Assembly: GCF_030124175.1 (NCBI RefSeq)
Contig: NZ_JASKMT010000012.1
Coordinates: forward strand, 101,380 to 165,379
Direction of reading: 5' to 3'
Source of the DNA: Streptomyces sp. 549
Lineage (GTDB): Bacteria > Actinomycetota > Actinomycetes > Streptomycetales > Streptomycetaceae
DNA length: 64,000 nt
Below, piece by piece: positions 34,155 through 43,415 of the stretch. The position numbers and the translations under genes are program-made. Positions within the stretch are counted from its first letter, which is position 1. The number at the start of each line of letters is the position of its first letter. Below the pieces are notes generated by a model. It had not been told where the DNA came from and did no database searches. It saw only the letters and a program-made list of their open reading frames with translations.

Positions 34155-35743
34155 CTCTCCGGTTCCTCACGAAGCGGGCGCAACCTCACGGTGAAGACCG
34201 CGCCCTCGCCGCTCTCTACGTCGACCTCTCCGTCATACCGGTTGATGACCTGCTTCACCAGGGACAGCCCCAACCCGCGTCCGTGCGGGCCCTCCGCGCG
34301 CTTCGTCGACCAGCCGCGGGTGAACATCGACTCCAGCTGGGAGTTGTCCACCCCGTCGCCGGAGTCCGCCACCCGCACCAGCAGCGAGCCGTCCGGCGCG
34401 CTGCGCACCGTCACCGCGACCCGGCGGGGCGGGGCGCCGGCCAGTGCCGCGTCGATCGCGTTGTCCACCAGGTTGCCGACGAGCGTCACCAGGTCCCGGG
34501 CCGCGAACGACGTCCCGGCCACCGCGGTGTCCTCGCTCACCGACAGCTCCACGCCCTTCTCCGCCGCCTGCGCGGCCTTGCCCAGCAGCAGCGCGGCCAG
34601 CGCCGGCTCCTCGACCTCGCCGGTCAGCCGGTCGGTGAGCGCCTGCGCCGACGCCAGTTCCACGGTGGCGAACTCCACCGCCTCCTCGGGACGGCCCAGC
34701 TCGATCATCGTGACGACCGTGTGCAGCCGGTTCGCCGACTCGTGGGTCTGCGAACGCAGCGCCTCCGCGAAGCCGCGCACCGAGTCCAGCTCGCCGGCCA
34801 GCGCCTCCAGGTCGGTGTGGTCGCGCAGGGTGGTGACGGCACCCAGCGGGCGGCCGTCCTTGTCGATGCGCTCCTGGTTGACGACCAGCACCCGGTCGCC
34901 GTACACGCACAGCTCGTCGTGCACCGCCTCACCCGACGCCAGTACCGACCCCAGCGGCTCGTCCAGCTCCAGGTCGCGCACCTCCTGGCCCTCCGGCTGG
35001 TCGGGCAGGCCGAGCAGCCGGGCCGCCTCCTGGTTGACCAGCGTCAGCCGACCGTGCGGGTCGACGATCAGCAGGCCCTCGTGCACGTTCCGCAGCACCG
35101 CGTCGTGGCTCTCGTACAGCCGGCTGATCTCGGCCGCGCCCAGCCCCAGCGTCTGCCGCCGCAGCCGGCGGCTGATCGCCCACGAGCCGGCGGCGGCCAG
35201 CACCAGCGCCGCCGCCGAGATCACCACCACCGGTCCCATCCGGCGCCGCACCTCGTCGCCGATCTGCTCCTGGAGGATGCCGATCGCCACCAGCCCCAGC
35301 ACCCGGCCCTGCTCGGTCTCCACCGGGACGACCGCGCGGGCGGAGGGGCCGAGCGTGCCCTCGTACGTCTCGGTGAACGGCTCACCGTGCAGCGCGGGGC
35401 GGATGGTGCCGAGGAACTTGCCGCCGACCGCGTCCGGGTTGGGGTGGGAGTACCGGGTCCGGTCGGGGCCCATGAAGACGATGAAGTCCGTGCCGGTGGC
35501 CTCGCGCACGGACTCCGCCAGCGGTTGCAGCGTCAGGCTCGGGGCCGGCTGGGTGAACGCCTCGCGCACCTCGGGCAGCCGGGCCAGACCGGCTGACAGG
35601 GTCAGCACCCGGTGCTCGGCGTCGGACTGGCTGTCCCGCCGTGCCTCCAGGACCACCAGAGCGGCCCCGGACCCGACCAGGAGCAGGATCACGGCAAGCT
35701 GTAGCACGAAGAGCTGCTGTGCCAGGCTGAGCTGCTTGCGCAT
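34151..35743 (-). CDS. CitA/DcuS-type sensor histidine kinase
   Basis: A 530-residue membrane kinase. ATG 35743 (MRKQLSLAQQLFVLQLAVILL) gives a first helix at about 12-35, a periplasmic-type PAS/Cache sensor (about 36-180), a second helix (MGPVVVISAAALVLAAAGSW, about 180-200), a cytoplasmic PAS domain (about 220-300, NVHEGLLIVDPHGRLTLVNQ), the SpoOB-like His box RSQTHESANRLHT (about 340) and an ATPase with N box LVGNLVDNAIDAAL and G boxes DSGDGVD and GRGLGLSLVKQ. The layout is that of carboxylate sensors. It lies 62 bp after the transporter and is coupled to its regulator. Confidence 0.94.
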   Translation of the reverse strand: MRKQLSLAQQLFVLQLAVILLLVGSGAALVVLEARRDSQSDAEHRVLTLSAGLARLPEVREAFTQPAPSLTLQPLAESVREATGTDFIVFMGPDRTRYSHPNPDAVGGKFLGTIRPALHGEPFTETYEGTLGPSARAVVPVETEQGRVLGLVAIGILQEQIGDEVRRRMGPVVVISAAALVLAAAGSWAISRRLRRQTLGLGAAEISRLYESHDAVLRNVHEGLLIVDPHGRLTLVNQEAARLLGLPDQPEGQEVRDLELDEPLGSVLASGEAVHDELCVYGDRVLVVNQERIDKDGRPLGAVTTLRDHTDLEALAGELDSVRGFAEALRSQTHESANRLHTVVTMIELGRPEEAVEFATVELASAQALTDRLTGEVEEPALAALLLGKAAQAAEKGVELSVSEDTAVAGTSFAARDLVTLVGNLVDNAIDAALAGAPPRRVAVTVRSAPDGSLLVRVADSGDGVDNSQLESMFTRGWSTKRAEGPHGRGLGLSLVKQVINRYDGEVDVESGEGAVFTVRLRPLREEPER

Positions 35744-35805
35744 GCCGTGATTGTCGCAGGTCAGGTCCGGGGCCGCGGCCGCCCTGACGGGCGCGGGGCC
35801 GGTGG

Positions 35806-37464
35806 TCAGAACTGGATGCCCAGGGCCCAGCCGCCGAGCAGCATCACCATGCCGGTGATGAGCAGCATGCCGATGATGTTCAGCCAGAGGCCGGCCCGGA
35901 CCATCTGCGGCATGGTGACGTAACCCGACCCGAAGACGATCGCGTTCGGCGGGGTGCCCACCGGCAGCATGAAGCTGCAGGTCGCGGCGAGTGCGGCGGG
36001 AGCCAGCAGCAGCAGCGGGTCGAGTCCGATGCCGACCGCGACGCCGCCCAGGACGGGCAGGAACGTGGACGCGGTGGCGGTGTTGCTGGTCAGCTCGGTC
36101 AGCATCAGGATGATCAGGCAGACCACGGCGATCAGCAGGACCGTCGGCAGGGTGCCCAGGCCGCTCATTCGGGTGCCGATCCAGTCGCTGAGCTTCGTCT
36201 CCTGCACGGCCTTGGCCAGGCTCAGGCCGCCGCCGAACAGCAGCAGCACGCCCCAGGGGATGCCGGACTGCGCGGTCCGCCAGTCCATGGTCTGCGTGAT
36301 GCCCTTCTTCAGCGACACCGGGATGAGGAACAGCAGCACGACCGCGCCGATGGCGACCGCCTCGTCGGTGAGGTTCGCGGTGAACGGCAGCAGCGAGGTC
36401 AGCGTGCCCCAGTTGGTGATCGGCTGCTTGAAGACCCACAGCAGTGCGGCGCCGGCGAAGATGACCAGCACGTTCCACTCGCCGCGCGACATCCGGCCCA
36501 GCTTGTCGATCTCCTGCTGGATGACCTCCTTGCCGCCCACGACGTCCTTGAGCTTGGTGGGGTAGGCGACGCGGGTCAGGAACAGCCAGGCGATGATCAG
36601 GAACACCGTGGCGAGCGGCACGCCGACCTTCATCCAGTCGGCGAAGGCGATGGTGATGTCGTAGTTCTGCTGGACGAAGCCCGACATGATCAGGTTCGGC
36701 GGGCTGCCGATCAGCGTGCCCAGGCCGCCGATGGTGGCGGCGTAGGCGATGGCCAGCATGAGGCCGGTGGCGAAGTTCTTGGTGTCCTTGTCGTCGGCGA
36801 GGTCGGAGACCGGGCCGCTGATGGCCTCGGCGTCCCCCGCGCCCTCGGAGTCTCCGGCGGCTCCGGCGTCTCCTCCCTCTGCGGCCTTGCGGTCGCCGGC
36901 CTTCTTGGCGATCACCATGGCGAGCACGCTGGTGCCGATGGGCAGCATCATCAGGGTCGTCGCGGTGTTGCTCACCCACATGCTGAGGAACGCCGTGGCC
37001 ACCATGACGCCGAGGATCAGCTGGCGCGGCTTGGTGCCGATCGCCCGCATCGTCAGCAACGCGATCCGGCGGTGCAGGTTCCACTTCTGCATGGCCAGGG
37101 CGATGACGAAGCCGCCGAGGAAGAGGAACACCGTGGGGTGCGCGTAGGGCGCGGTGGCCTCGTCGACGGCCAGCACGCCCAGCAGCGGGAAGGCGACGAT
37201 CGGCACCAGCGACGTCACCGGCAGCGGCAGCGCCTCCGTCATCCACCACACGGCGACCAGCACGACCACGGCGGCGGTGGTGCGCGCCGCCGTCGACAGG
37301 GCGGCGTCGTCGGGCAGCAGGAAGTAGGTGAGCAGCCCGAGCACCGGGCCGAGTACCCGGCCGAGCCAGATGCGCCGCTGCGGAAGGTGCTGGCTGTCGG
37401 CCCCCGGTCGGGGTCCGGCCGAGGCTCTTGCCCGCTCCTCGGCCTGCTGCGTGTTCGTCGTCAT
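35806..37464 (-). CDS. DASS (SLC13) dicarboxylate/citrate symporter
   Basis: A 552-residue sodium-type divalent anion transporter with 11 or more helices. The two SNT substrate motifs are present: WVSNTATTLMML (about 170) and LTSNTATASTFLP (about 465), with paired hairpin motifs GTLIGSPPNLIM and GTPPNAIVFGSGYV. A cytoplasmic loop of about 50 acidic and Ala/Gly-rich residues (about 195-245) is longer than usual. ATG 37464 has GGAGG at good spacing. First gene of a transporter-kinase-regulator unit, so likely induced by its own substrate (succinate, malate, fumarate or citrate). Substrate not decidable from sequence. Confidence 0.93.
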   Translation of the reverse strand: MTTNTQQAEERARASAGPRPGADSQHLPQRRIWLGRVLGPVLGLLTYFLLPDDAALSTAARTTAAVVVLVAVWWMTEALPLPVTSLVPIVAFPLLGVLAVDEATAPYAHPTVFLFLGGFVIALAMQKWNLHRRIALLTMRAIGTKPRQLILGVMVATAFLSMWVSNTATTLMMLPIGTSVLAMVIAKKAGDRKAAEGGDAGAAGDSEGAGDAEAISGPVSDLADDKDTKNFATGLMLAIAYAATIGGLGTLIGSPPNLIMSGFVQQNYDITIAFADWMKVGVPLATVFLIIAWLFLTRVAYPTKLKDVVGGKEVIQQEIDKLGRMSRGEWNVLVIFAGAALLWVFKQPITNWGTLTSLLPFTANLTDEAVAIGAVVLLFLIPVSLKKGITQTMDWRTAQSGIPWGVLLLFGGGLSLAKAVQETKLSDWIGTRMSGLGTLPTVLLIAVVCLIILMLTELTSNTATASTFLPVLGGVAVGIGLDPLLLLAPAALAATCSFMLPVGTPPNAIVFGSGYVTMPQMVRAGLWLNIIGMLLITGMVMLLGGWALGIQF

Positions 37465-37872
37465 GACCGTGCCTCCGAAACTTCCCGGCCACTTCGCTGT
37501 AACCGTCGTTCCGGGGAATGTGGCACGGCTCACTGGGGCTGTCGCGCTTTTGTTCTTAACGGTCGCGGCCCACGCCGCAACCCCGCACCCGGTGGCCGGG
37601 GACGGCCGGGCTTCCGCAGGTGGAACGCCCGTCAGGCGGACCCGGACGGCACGCGATGCCGTATACGGCCGGTCCGTCGCCCAAGGCCCCGGCAGGTCCC
37701 GCGGTGTGCTCCCGCGCGGGTGCGGCCGGCTTCCGCCCCCTGGGGCCGTGCCGCCCCGCAATACGGGGCGTATTACCGGTAGTCTGGGACATCCCGGGCG
37801 CTGACCTGCACGAATCCAGCCCGGGCGGGAAACGGGGAATGACGTGCAGGTGGGGGAGATGAGGCATTCGTC

Positions 37873-38733
37873 ATGAGTCAGTGGAAAGAGCTGCCGACCG
37901 CACTCGACCCGCGGGCAGGGGAGTTCGTGCACGCGCTGCGCCGGCTCAAGGACTCCGGCGGGCTCAGCTTCGCGACCCTCGCGAAGCGCACCAGCTACAG
38001 CAAGTCCTCGTGGGAGCGCTACCTCAACGGCAAGAACCTGCCGCCGGCCGACGCGGTGTCAGAACTGGGCCGCGTGTGCGGGGAGGACGTCCAACGCCTG
38101 CTGGAGCTGCGGTCCGCTGCGGCGGAGCACTGGCACGCGTCGCCCGCCGCTGCACCGGACAGGTCGGCGGGCGCCGCCCCGGCACCGGTCGCGGCAGCCG
38201 AACGGACGCCGGGCGACGGCGATCCGGCGCCCGGCCCGGACGGTGGCGAGTCCGCGGCCCCGAGTGCGCATGCGGACGGCGCTGCGGACGGCGCCGGGAA
38301 CGCGGTCCGGCGGCGGAGTCCGCGTATGGCTGCGCTGGTCGGGGCGGTGGCCGTGGTGCTCGGTGTGCTGGTGGCCGCCGCGGTGGTGCTCCTGCCGTCC
38401 TCGAAGCCCACGGCGGCGGAGAACCGGCGAGTGGAGAGCGCCCCGTTCGCCTTCACCCCGGGCACCACCTACAGCTGCGACATCCACCGCGAGGCCGGCC
38501 TGCTCCACGCCGGACGCAGCGACACCGTGGAGGCGCTGCTCCAGCAGATCACGACCAGTTGGGACGTCGTCGAGGCCCAGTGCCTGCTGCGCTACCGCGG
38601 TTACGACGTCGGTGAGGTCGACGGCGCGTACGGCGCCGCCACGGAACGCGCCGTCAAGCGGCTCCAGGACGACAACAACCTGGTGGTCGACGGCATCATG
38701 GGCCCGCACAGCTGGGAGGTGCTGCGTCGGTGA
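37873..38733 (+). CDS. Membrane-anchored HTH protein with peptidoglycan-binding domain
   Basis: A 286-residue single-pass protein. A cytoplasmic XRE-like HTH comes first (about 33-75, LSFATLAKRTSYSKSSWERYLNG, then GRVCGEDVQRLLEL), followed by an Ala/Pro-rich linker, one helix (about 154-175, MAALVGAVAVVLGVLVAAAVVLL) and an outside part. That outside part ends in a PG_binding_1 domain (about 225-285, CLLRYRGYDVGEVDGAYGAA...VVDGIMGPHSWEVL). Two outside cysteines (YSCDIH, EAQCLL) may pair. The layout suggests a one-component regulator that senses the cell wall directly. Its stop overlaps the next gene, which has the same topology. Target genes are unknown. Confidence 0.82.
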   Translation: MSQWKELPTALDPRAGEFVHALRRLKDSGGLSFATLAKRTSYSKSSWERYLNGKNLPPADAVSELGRVCGEDVQRLLELRSAAAEHWHASPAAAPDRSAGAAPAPVAAAERTPGDGDPAPGPDGGESAAPSAHADGAADGAGNAVRRRSPRMAALVGAVAVVLGVLVAAAVVLLPSSKPTAAENRRVESAPFAFTPGTTYSCDIHREAGLLHAGRSDTVEALLQQITTSWDVVEAQCLLRYRGYDVGEVDGAYGAATERAVKRLQDDNNLVVDGIMGPHSWEVLRR

Positions 38734-39617
38734 GCACGGGGGCGTCCGCCGGACCGCCGCCCGAGCAGGCGCGGTTGGCGCGCGAACTCACAGCGCTGCG
38801 GGAGCGCACCGGGCTGAGCCTGGCGGCGCTCGCCGCCCGCACCACGGCGAGCCGCTCCTCGTGGCAGCGGTACCTGTGCGGCGGCAAGCTGCCGCCGCGT
38901 GAACTGGTCCGCGAACTGTGCCTGCTGGCGGGTGAACGGCCCGGACGGCTCCTGCTGCTGTGGGAGTTGGCCGACGAGGCCCGCCGCTCCCCGGCAGCCC
39001 AGCCCCCGCCGCAGCCCTCGCAGCCCTCGCCTCCCTTGCGAACCACCGCCGCGCCCCCCGGCACGGCCCCGGAGCCGGGGCCCGGCGCAGGGCCGGACGC
39101 GGCGCCTGGCGCACGGGAGGACGCGGCTCGACGGGTGCCGGGCCGGGGGCGGCGGCTGCGGCGGCGCCTGCTGGTCGCGGTGCTGTCGATCGGCACGCTG
39201 ATCGGACTGGTCGGCGCCTACCACGGGGTACAGGACCGGTCAGGTCCGGCCACCGGACCGGTGAAGGCCGGTTGCCGCGGCTCGACGTGCACCGGTGAGA
39301 ACGCCCAGTCGCAGGCCTGCGCCATCGCGTCGAGCGGTCCGCGCACGGTCGCCGAACGCCGCTTCGCCGGGAAGAAGGCCGTGGACATCCGCTACAGCGA
39401 GGGCTGCGACGCGGGTTGGGCCCGGATCAGGTTCGGCAGCATCGGCGACCGCGTGGAGATCAGCGCGCCGGGTGAGGAGCGCCAGTCCGTGCGCATCGCC
39501 GACCGGTACGACGCCGAGGGCTACCTGTCCACGCGTATGACCGGCGGTGGTCCGCGGGGGCTCGAAGCGTGTCTGGTCAGCGGCGACACCGGCGAGCGGC
39601 ACTGCTTCACTTCCTGA
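38730..39617 (+). CDS. Membrane-anchored HTH protein with DUF2690-type outer domain
   Basis: A 295-residue single-pass protein, start GTG 38730 overlapping the previous stop (GTGA). The N-terminal HTH (about 25-65, LSLAALAARTTASRSSWQRYLCG) is closely similar to that of its partner. A Pro-rich linker, an Arg-rich patch and one helix (about 148-168, LLVAVLSIGTLIGLVGAYHGV) follow. The outer domain (about 180-295) has six cysteines (GCRGSTCTGEN, QACAIAS, EGCDAGW, EACLVSG, RHCFTS) and resembles DUF2690. The duplicated HTH plus different outer domains suggest a two-part surface sensor. Confidence 0.8.
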   Translation: MSTGASAGPPPEQARLARELTALRERTGLSLAALAARTTASRSSWQRYLCGGKLPPRELVRELCLLAGERPGRLLLLWELADEARRSPAAQPPPQPSQPSPPLRTTAAPPGTAPEPGPGAGPDAAPGAREDAARRVPGRGRRLRRRLLVAVLSIGTLIGLVGAYHGVQDRSGPATGPVKAGCRGSTCTGENAQSQACAIASSGPRTVAERRFAGKKAVDIRYSEGCDAGWARIRFGSIGDRVEISAPGEERQSVRIADRYDAEGYLSTRMTGGGPRGLEACLVSGDTGERHCFTS

Positions 39618-39658
39618 CCCCGTCCCGGCCGGCCCGGTGCTCGGCGGGCGGGACGGCG

Positions 39659-40357
39659 TCAGGTGCGCTGCCCGGTGTCCAGCGCGGCCCAGAAGTGCTC
39701 CTCGATCCCGTCCAGGAAGATCCGTCCCGCGTCCGCCGAGCCCTGCGCCGTCTGCGAACCGGTGTCGATCCAGCTCAGCGAGGAGAAGCTGCGCCGGTGG
39801 AACTCGTCGTTGAGCAACTCCAGGACCTCCTCCGCCCGTTCCCCGGACAGCTCGGGCAGCAGCTTGCGAAGCGGACGCACATAGCCCTGCCAGCGTGAAC
39901 CGGCCGCGCTGCGCAGCAGCGCGACGAGCCGGTCCCGCCTGCCGGTCAGCTCGGTCCTGGCGCGCAGCGACATGCCCAGCGCGTCCGCCAGGGCCACCGC
40001 CTGCCGCTCGTCGCCGGTCCAGCGGCCGGACCGCTCCACCTCCCGGTACTGGGCGGCGGGCATCCCGACCCGCATGGCCACGTCGGTCAGGGCCGTCCCG
40101 CGGGCGAGCCGGTACTCGCGCACGGTGCGCGGCTCACCCATCAGCTCCGCCGGCGCACACCACAGCGCACCGGCGAGCGCGGCCAGTTCGTCCTCGGTGG
40201 GGGCGTCCTCCTGGTGTTCCCAGGCGGTGACGCGCTCGGCGCTGATCCGCAGGCCGAAAGCCGCCCACATCCCGTAGGCGACGTGGCCCGGCGTCATGCC
40301 CAGGGATTCCCGGAGACGGCGTGCCGCCGTGGCGTCGAAGGGTGGGCGCGTGTGCAT
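39659..40357 (-). CDS. Tandem-XRE transcriptional regulator
   Basis: A 232-residue soluble regulator with two XRE-type HTH units: about 8-70 (LRESLGMTPGHVAYGMW...RISAERVTAWEHQEDAPTEDEL) and about 78-130 (RLARGTALTDVAMRVGMPAAQYREVERSG). The C-terminal 90 residues (LRKLLPELSGERAEEVLELLNDEF) have no recognised domain. ATG 40357 is chosen because the longer frame upstream is not coding-like. It is divergent from the lanthipeptide synthetase across 279 bp that holds a phased repeat, so it could regulate that cluster, though the dedicated regulator lies at 47489. Confidence 0.78.
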   Translation of the reverse strand: MHTRPPFDATAARRLRESLGMTPGHVAYGMWAAFGLRISAERVTAWEHQEDAPTEDELAALAGALWCAPAELMGEPRTVREYRLARGTALTDVAMRVGMPAAQYREVERSGRWTGDERQAVALADALGMSLRARTELTGRRDRLVALLRSAAGSRWQGYVRPLRKLLPELSGERAEEVLELLNDEFHRRSFSSLSWIDTGSQTAQGSADAGRIFLDGIEEHFWAALDTGQRT

Positions 40358-40450
40358 GCGGACACGGTAGGGGCGGTCACCCGCGGTGACCCCCGGTGCG
40401 TTCCGCCAGAACCCGCATCTGGTGGAACGTCCAGTGCCCCTGGACCATCC

Positions 40451-40490
40451 CCCAGGTGCCGCCGGGTGCCCCCAGGTGCCGCCGGGTGCC
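40451..40490. repeat. Four 10-bp phased repeats upstream of amfT
   Basis: CCCAGGTGCC and GCCGGGTGCC alternate twice, so RGGTGCC recurs four times at exact 10-bp steps, one helical turn. The array is two perfect 20-bp direct repeats. It ends 146 bp before the amfT start and 94 bp before the divergent regulator. It is a candidate activator array, for example for AmfR/RamR, whose known sites are direct repeats. Confidence 0.6.
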
Positions 40491-40636
40491 GACCGCGCAC
40501 GACCGCCCCGCCGCCGGGCGGTGAGGTGTGTGGAGAACATGTGCGTTCTGCATGGGCGAGAGGTGACAACGGTGACTGTCCGCGCCCCGGCAGCCCGTGG
40601 AAACGTCGGTCCCGTCACCGACCGAGGGGGGAGCGC

Positions 40637-43381
40637 GTGAACCCGGAGTACGCCGTCCACTGCGACGCAGACCGGCACTTCTACGACGCTCCGCACCGCG
40701 TGTCCGCCTCGCGGGACAGCCGCGGCGCCCTCTGGGAGACCGCCCGCCGTTCCGCGCCGGACGGCTGGGAGCGCAAGCGCGCCGGCGACTGGCTCGCCTA
40801 CAGCCCGCTCGACGTGCGGCTGCCCGCCCAGGGCTGGAAGATCCACGTCTCGGCCGCGCTGGACAACGCCGAGTCGGTGCTCTCCCGCGTGATGGACCAC
40901 TGCCTCGCCCGCCGCGTCCCCTTCAAGTTCGTGCCGAACCGCTACCTGCTGCACACCCGCAACGCGAAGTACGCCGACCGTGCGGCCAGCGGCAAGTTCA
41001 TCACCGTCTACCCGGCCGACGACGCGCAGTGCCGCACCCTCGCGGAGGAACTGGACACGCTGCTCGCCGGTGAGCACGGGCCGTACGTGCTGAGCGACCT
41101 GCGCTGGGGCGACGGGCCGGTCCACGTGCGGTACGGGGCGTTCGCCCGGCGCTTCTGCCGCGACGCGAGCGGCGAGCTGTGCCCCGCGGTGGAGGACCCG
41201 TCGGGCGCCCTCGTTCCTGACCTGCGCGGCCCGGTCTTCCGCACCCCGGAATGGGTGGCGCTACCCGACTTCCTGGCGCCGCACCTGGCCGCCCGGTCCG
41301 CCAACGGCACAGCGGACGTGCCCTACACCGTCGAGCGCGCGCTGCACTTCTCCAACGGCGGCGGCGTGTACCTGGGCCGGGACAACCGGACGGGTGAGCA
41401 GGTCGTACTGAAGGAGGCCCGCCCGCACGCCGGACTGGCCGCGGACGGCGCCGACGCGATCGCCCGCCTGGAACGTGAACGCGCCGCGCTGGAGCAGCTC
41501 GCCGGACTGCCGTGCGTGCCCCGGGTGCTGGACACCCTCACCCTGGGCGAGCACCGCTTCCTCGTCCTGGAGCACATCGCGGGCACCACGCTCAACACGG
41601 TCTTCGCGCGCCGCTTCCCGCTCTCCGAGGCCGACCCGGCGCCGGAGCGGCTGGCCGAGCACACCGCCTGGGCACTGCGAATCCACGACCTGGTGGCGCG
41701 GGCCGTGGAGGCCGTGCACAGCCGGGGCCTGGTCATCAGCGACCTGCACATGAGCAACGTCATCGTCGCCGAGGACGAGTCCTCGGTGGTGCTGCTGGAC
41801 TTCGAGGCGGCGTCTGCGGCCGCCGAGAACCGGCGCCAGGTCGTCGCCAACCCGGCCTTCGTCGCACCGTCCGACCGGCGCGGCACCGACATCGACACCT
41901 ACGCGCTGGCCTGCCTGCGCCTCGCCCTGTTCGTGCCGCTCACCACGCTGTTCACCCTGGACCGGGGCAAGGCCGCGCACCTGGCGGACGTCATCGCTCG
42001 CACCTTCCCCGTGGACCGCGCCCTGCTGGACGACGCCGTCGCCGAGATCAGCCGCGAGGGCGCCGCCCCGGTCCCGGTGACCGCCGCGCCGCCCTCGGCC
42101 CCGGCCGTGCCCCCGCGCGCCGCCCCCTCCGGGCCGGAGACGTGGGCCCGGCTGCGGCCGGGCGACTGGCCGCACAGCCGCGACTCGATGGTCCGGGCCG
42201 TGCTCGCCTCCGCCACCTTCGACCGCGAGGACCGCTGCTTCCCCGGTGACATCGCGCAGTTCGCCACGCCCTGCGGCGGCCAGTCCTTCGGCTACGGCGC
42301 CGCCGGTGTGCTGCACGCTTTGGCGTCCACGGGCGCGCCGCCCTGTCCGGACGCCGAGGAGTGGCTGCTGCTGCGCAGCAAGGAACCGGCCTCCGGCAGC
42401 CCGCTGGGCTTCTACGACGGCCTGGCCGGCATCGCCTGGACGCTGGACCGCCTCGGCCACCGCCAGCCCGCCCTCGCACTGGCGCACCTGGTCACCGAGC
42501 AGCCCTGGCAGGGGCTCGGCACCGACCTGCACACCGGTCTTGCCGGTATCGGCCTCGCGCTGGACGCGCTCGCCACCCCCGGCGCGGGCGGAGCAGGTGC
42601 CGCGGGCGAGGACCCGGTGCTGCGGCAGGCCGCGGACCGCTGCGTTGAACTGGTCGCCGACCGGCTCGCCTCGGCCGCCGCCGCGACCGCCGCCGGCCCG
42701 GGCGCCCGCACCGGCCTGCTGCACGGCACGACCGGTGCCGCGCTGCTGCTGGTCCGCGCCTTCGAACGCACCGGCGACAGCGCGCTGCTGGACCTGGCGG
42801 CGCGGGCGCTGCGCGACGACCTGAGCCGCTGCGTCCAGGACGACGGCGGCGCCCTGCTCGTCCGGGAGGGCCGCCGCACGATGCCCTACCTGGGCGCGGG
42901 CAGCGTGGGCATCGCCATGGTGCTGGACGACTACCTCGCCCACCGTGACGACGGGGAACTGCGCCGGACGCGGGAGGAGACGACCCGCGCCGCGCACTCC
43001 TCCTTCTACATCCAGCCCGGCCTGTTCCGCGGCGTGGCGGGCCTGCTGCTGCACCTGGCCCGCACCACCGGCCCCGCACTCCCCGCCGACCCGCGCCCCG
43101 CACACCCCGCCGACCCGGACGGAAGCGGCCACGCCGCGGAGTCCGGACGGCACCTGCGGCGGCTGACCGAGCTGATGTCCTGGCACGCGATCCCGTACGA
43201 AGGCGAACTCGCTTTCCCTGGCGAGCAGTTGATGCGCCTGTCGATGGACCTCGCCACCGGTACCGCGGGTTGCCTGCTCGCTCTCGGCAGCGCCCTGCAC
43301 GACGCCCCCGTGCACCTGCCGTTCCTGCCGCCGCTCCGGCGGCCCACCAGCCGGCCCCACCCAGGGGTCAGGGGCAAGTGA
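40637..43381 (+). CDS. amfT: Class III lanthipeptide synthetase (LanKC, AmfT/RamC type)
   Basis: A 914-residue trifunctional enzyme that phosphorylates and dehydrates Ser in the AmfS core and cyclises it. Domains: N-terminal phospho-Ser lyase region (about 1-220); Ser/Thr kinase (about 230-500) with Lys259 in VVLKEAR, catalytic Asp369 in ISDLHMSNVIV and metal Asp388 in LLDFEAA (DFE in place of DFG); C-terminal LanC-like cyclase (about 560-905). The zinc ligands of true LanC are missing: LLHGTTGAA has no Cys before the His, and PYLGAGSVG replaces the Cys-containing motif, the class III hallmark. GTG 40637 follows GGGGGGAGC. The peptide gene starts 34 bp after the stop. Family certain; symbol by cluster and precursor match. 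Confidence 0.95.
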   Translation: MNPEYAVHCDADRHFYDAPHRVSASRDSRGALWETARRSAPDGWERKRAGDWLAYSPLDVRLPAQGWKIHVSAALDNAESVLSRVMDHCLARRVPFKFVPNRYLLHTRNAKYADRAASGKFITVYPADDAQCRTLAEELDTLLAGEHGPYVLSDLRWGDGPVHVRYGAFARRFCRDASGELCPAVEDPSGALVPDLRGPVFRTPEWVALPDFLAPHLAARSANGTADVPYTVERALHFSNGGGVYLGRDNRTGEQVVLKEARPHAGLAADGADAIARLERERAALEQLAGLPCVPRVLDTLTLGEHRFLVLEHIAGTTLNTVFARRFPLSEADPAPERLAEHTAWALRIHDLVARAVEAVHSRGLVISDLHMSNVIVAEDESSVVLLDFEAASAAAENRRQVVANPAFVAPSDRRGTDIDTYALACLRLALFVPLTTLFTLDRGKAAHLADVIARTFPVDRALLDDAVAEISREGAAPVPVTAAPPSAPAVPPRAAPSGPETWARLRPGDWPHSRDSMVRAVLASATFDREDRCFPGDIAQFATPCGGQSFGYGAAGVLHALASTGAPPCPDAEEWLLLRSKEPASGSPLGFYDGLAGIAWTLDRLGHRQPALALAHLVTEQPWQGLGTDLHTGLAGIGLALDALATPGAGGAGAAGEDPVLRQAADRCVELVADRLASAAAATAAGPGARTGLLHGTTGAALLLVRAFERTGDSALLDLAARALRDDLSRCVQDDGGALLVREGRRTMPYLGAGSVGIAMVLDDYLAHRDDGELRRTREETTRAAHSSFYIQPGLFRGVAGLLLHLARTTGPALPADPRPAHPADPDGSGHAAESGRHLRRLTELMSWHAIPYEGELAFPGEQLMRLSMDLATGTAGCLLALGSALHDAPVHLPFLPPLRRPTSRPHPGVRGK

Positions 43382-43415
43382 AGATCACCTACCGTCCCCA
43401 GAAAGGGAACACCTC

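Noticed and set aside
35744..37492. Extension of the sensor-kinase frame across the DASS transporter gene
   Set aside because: The extension is a shadow; the kinase starts at ATG 35743 with its first membrane helix.
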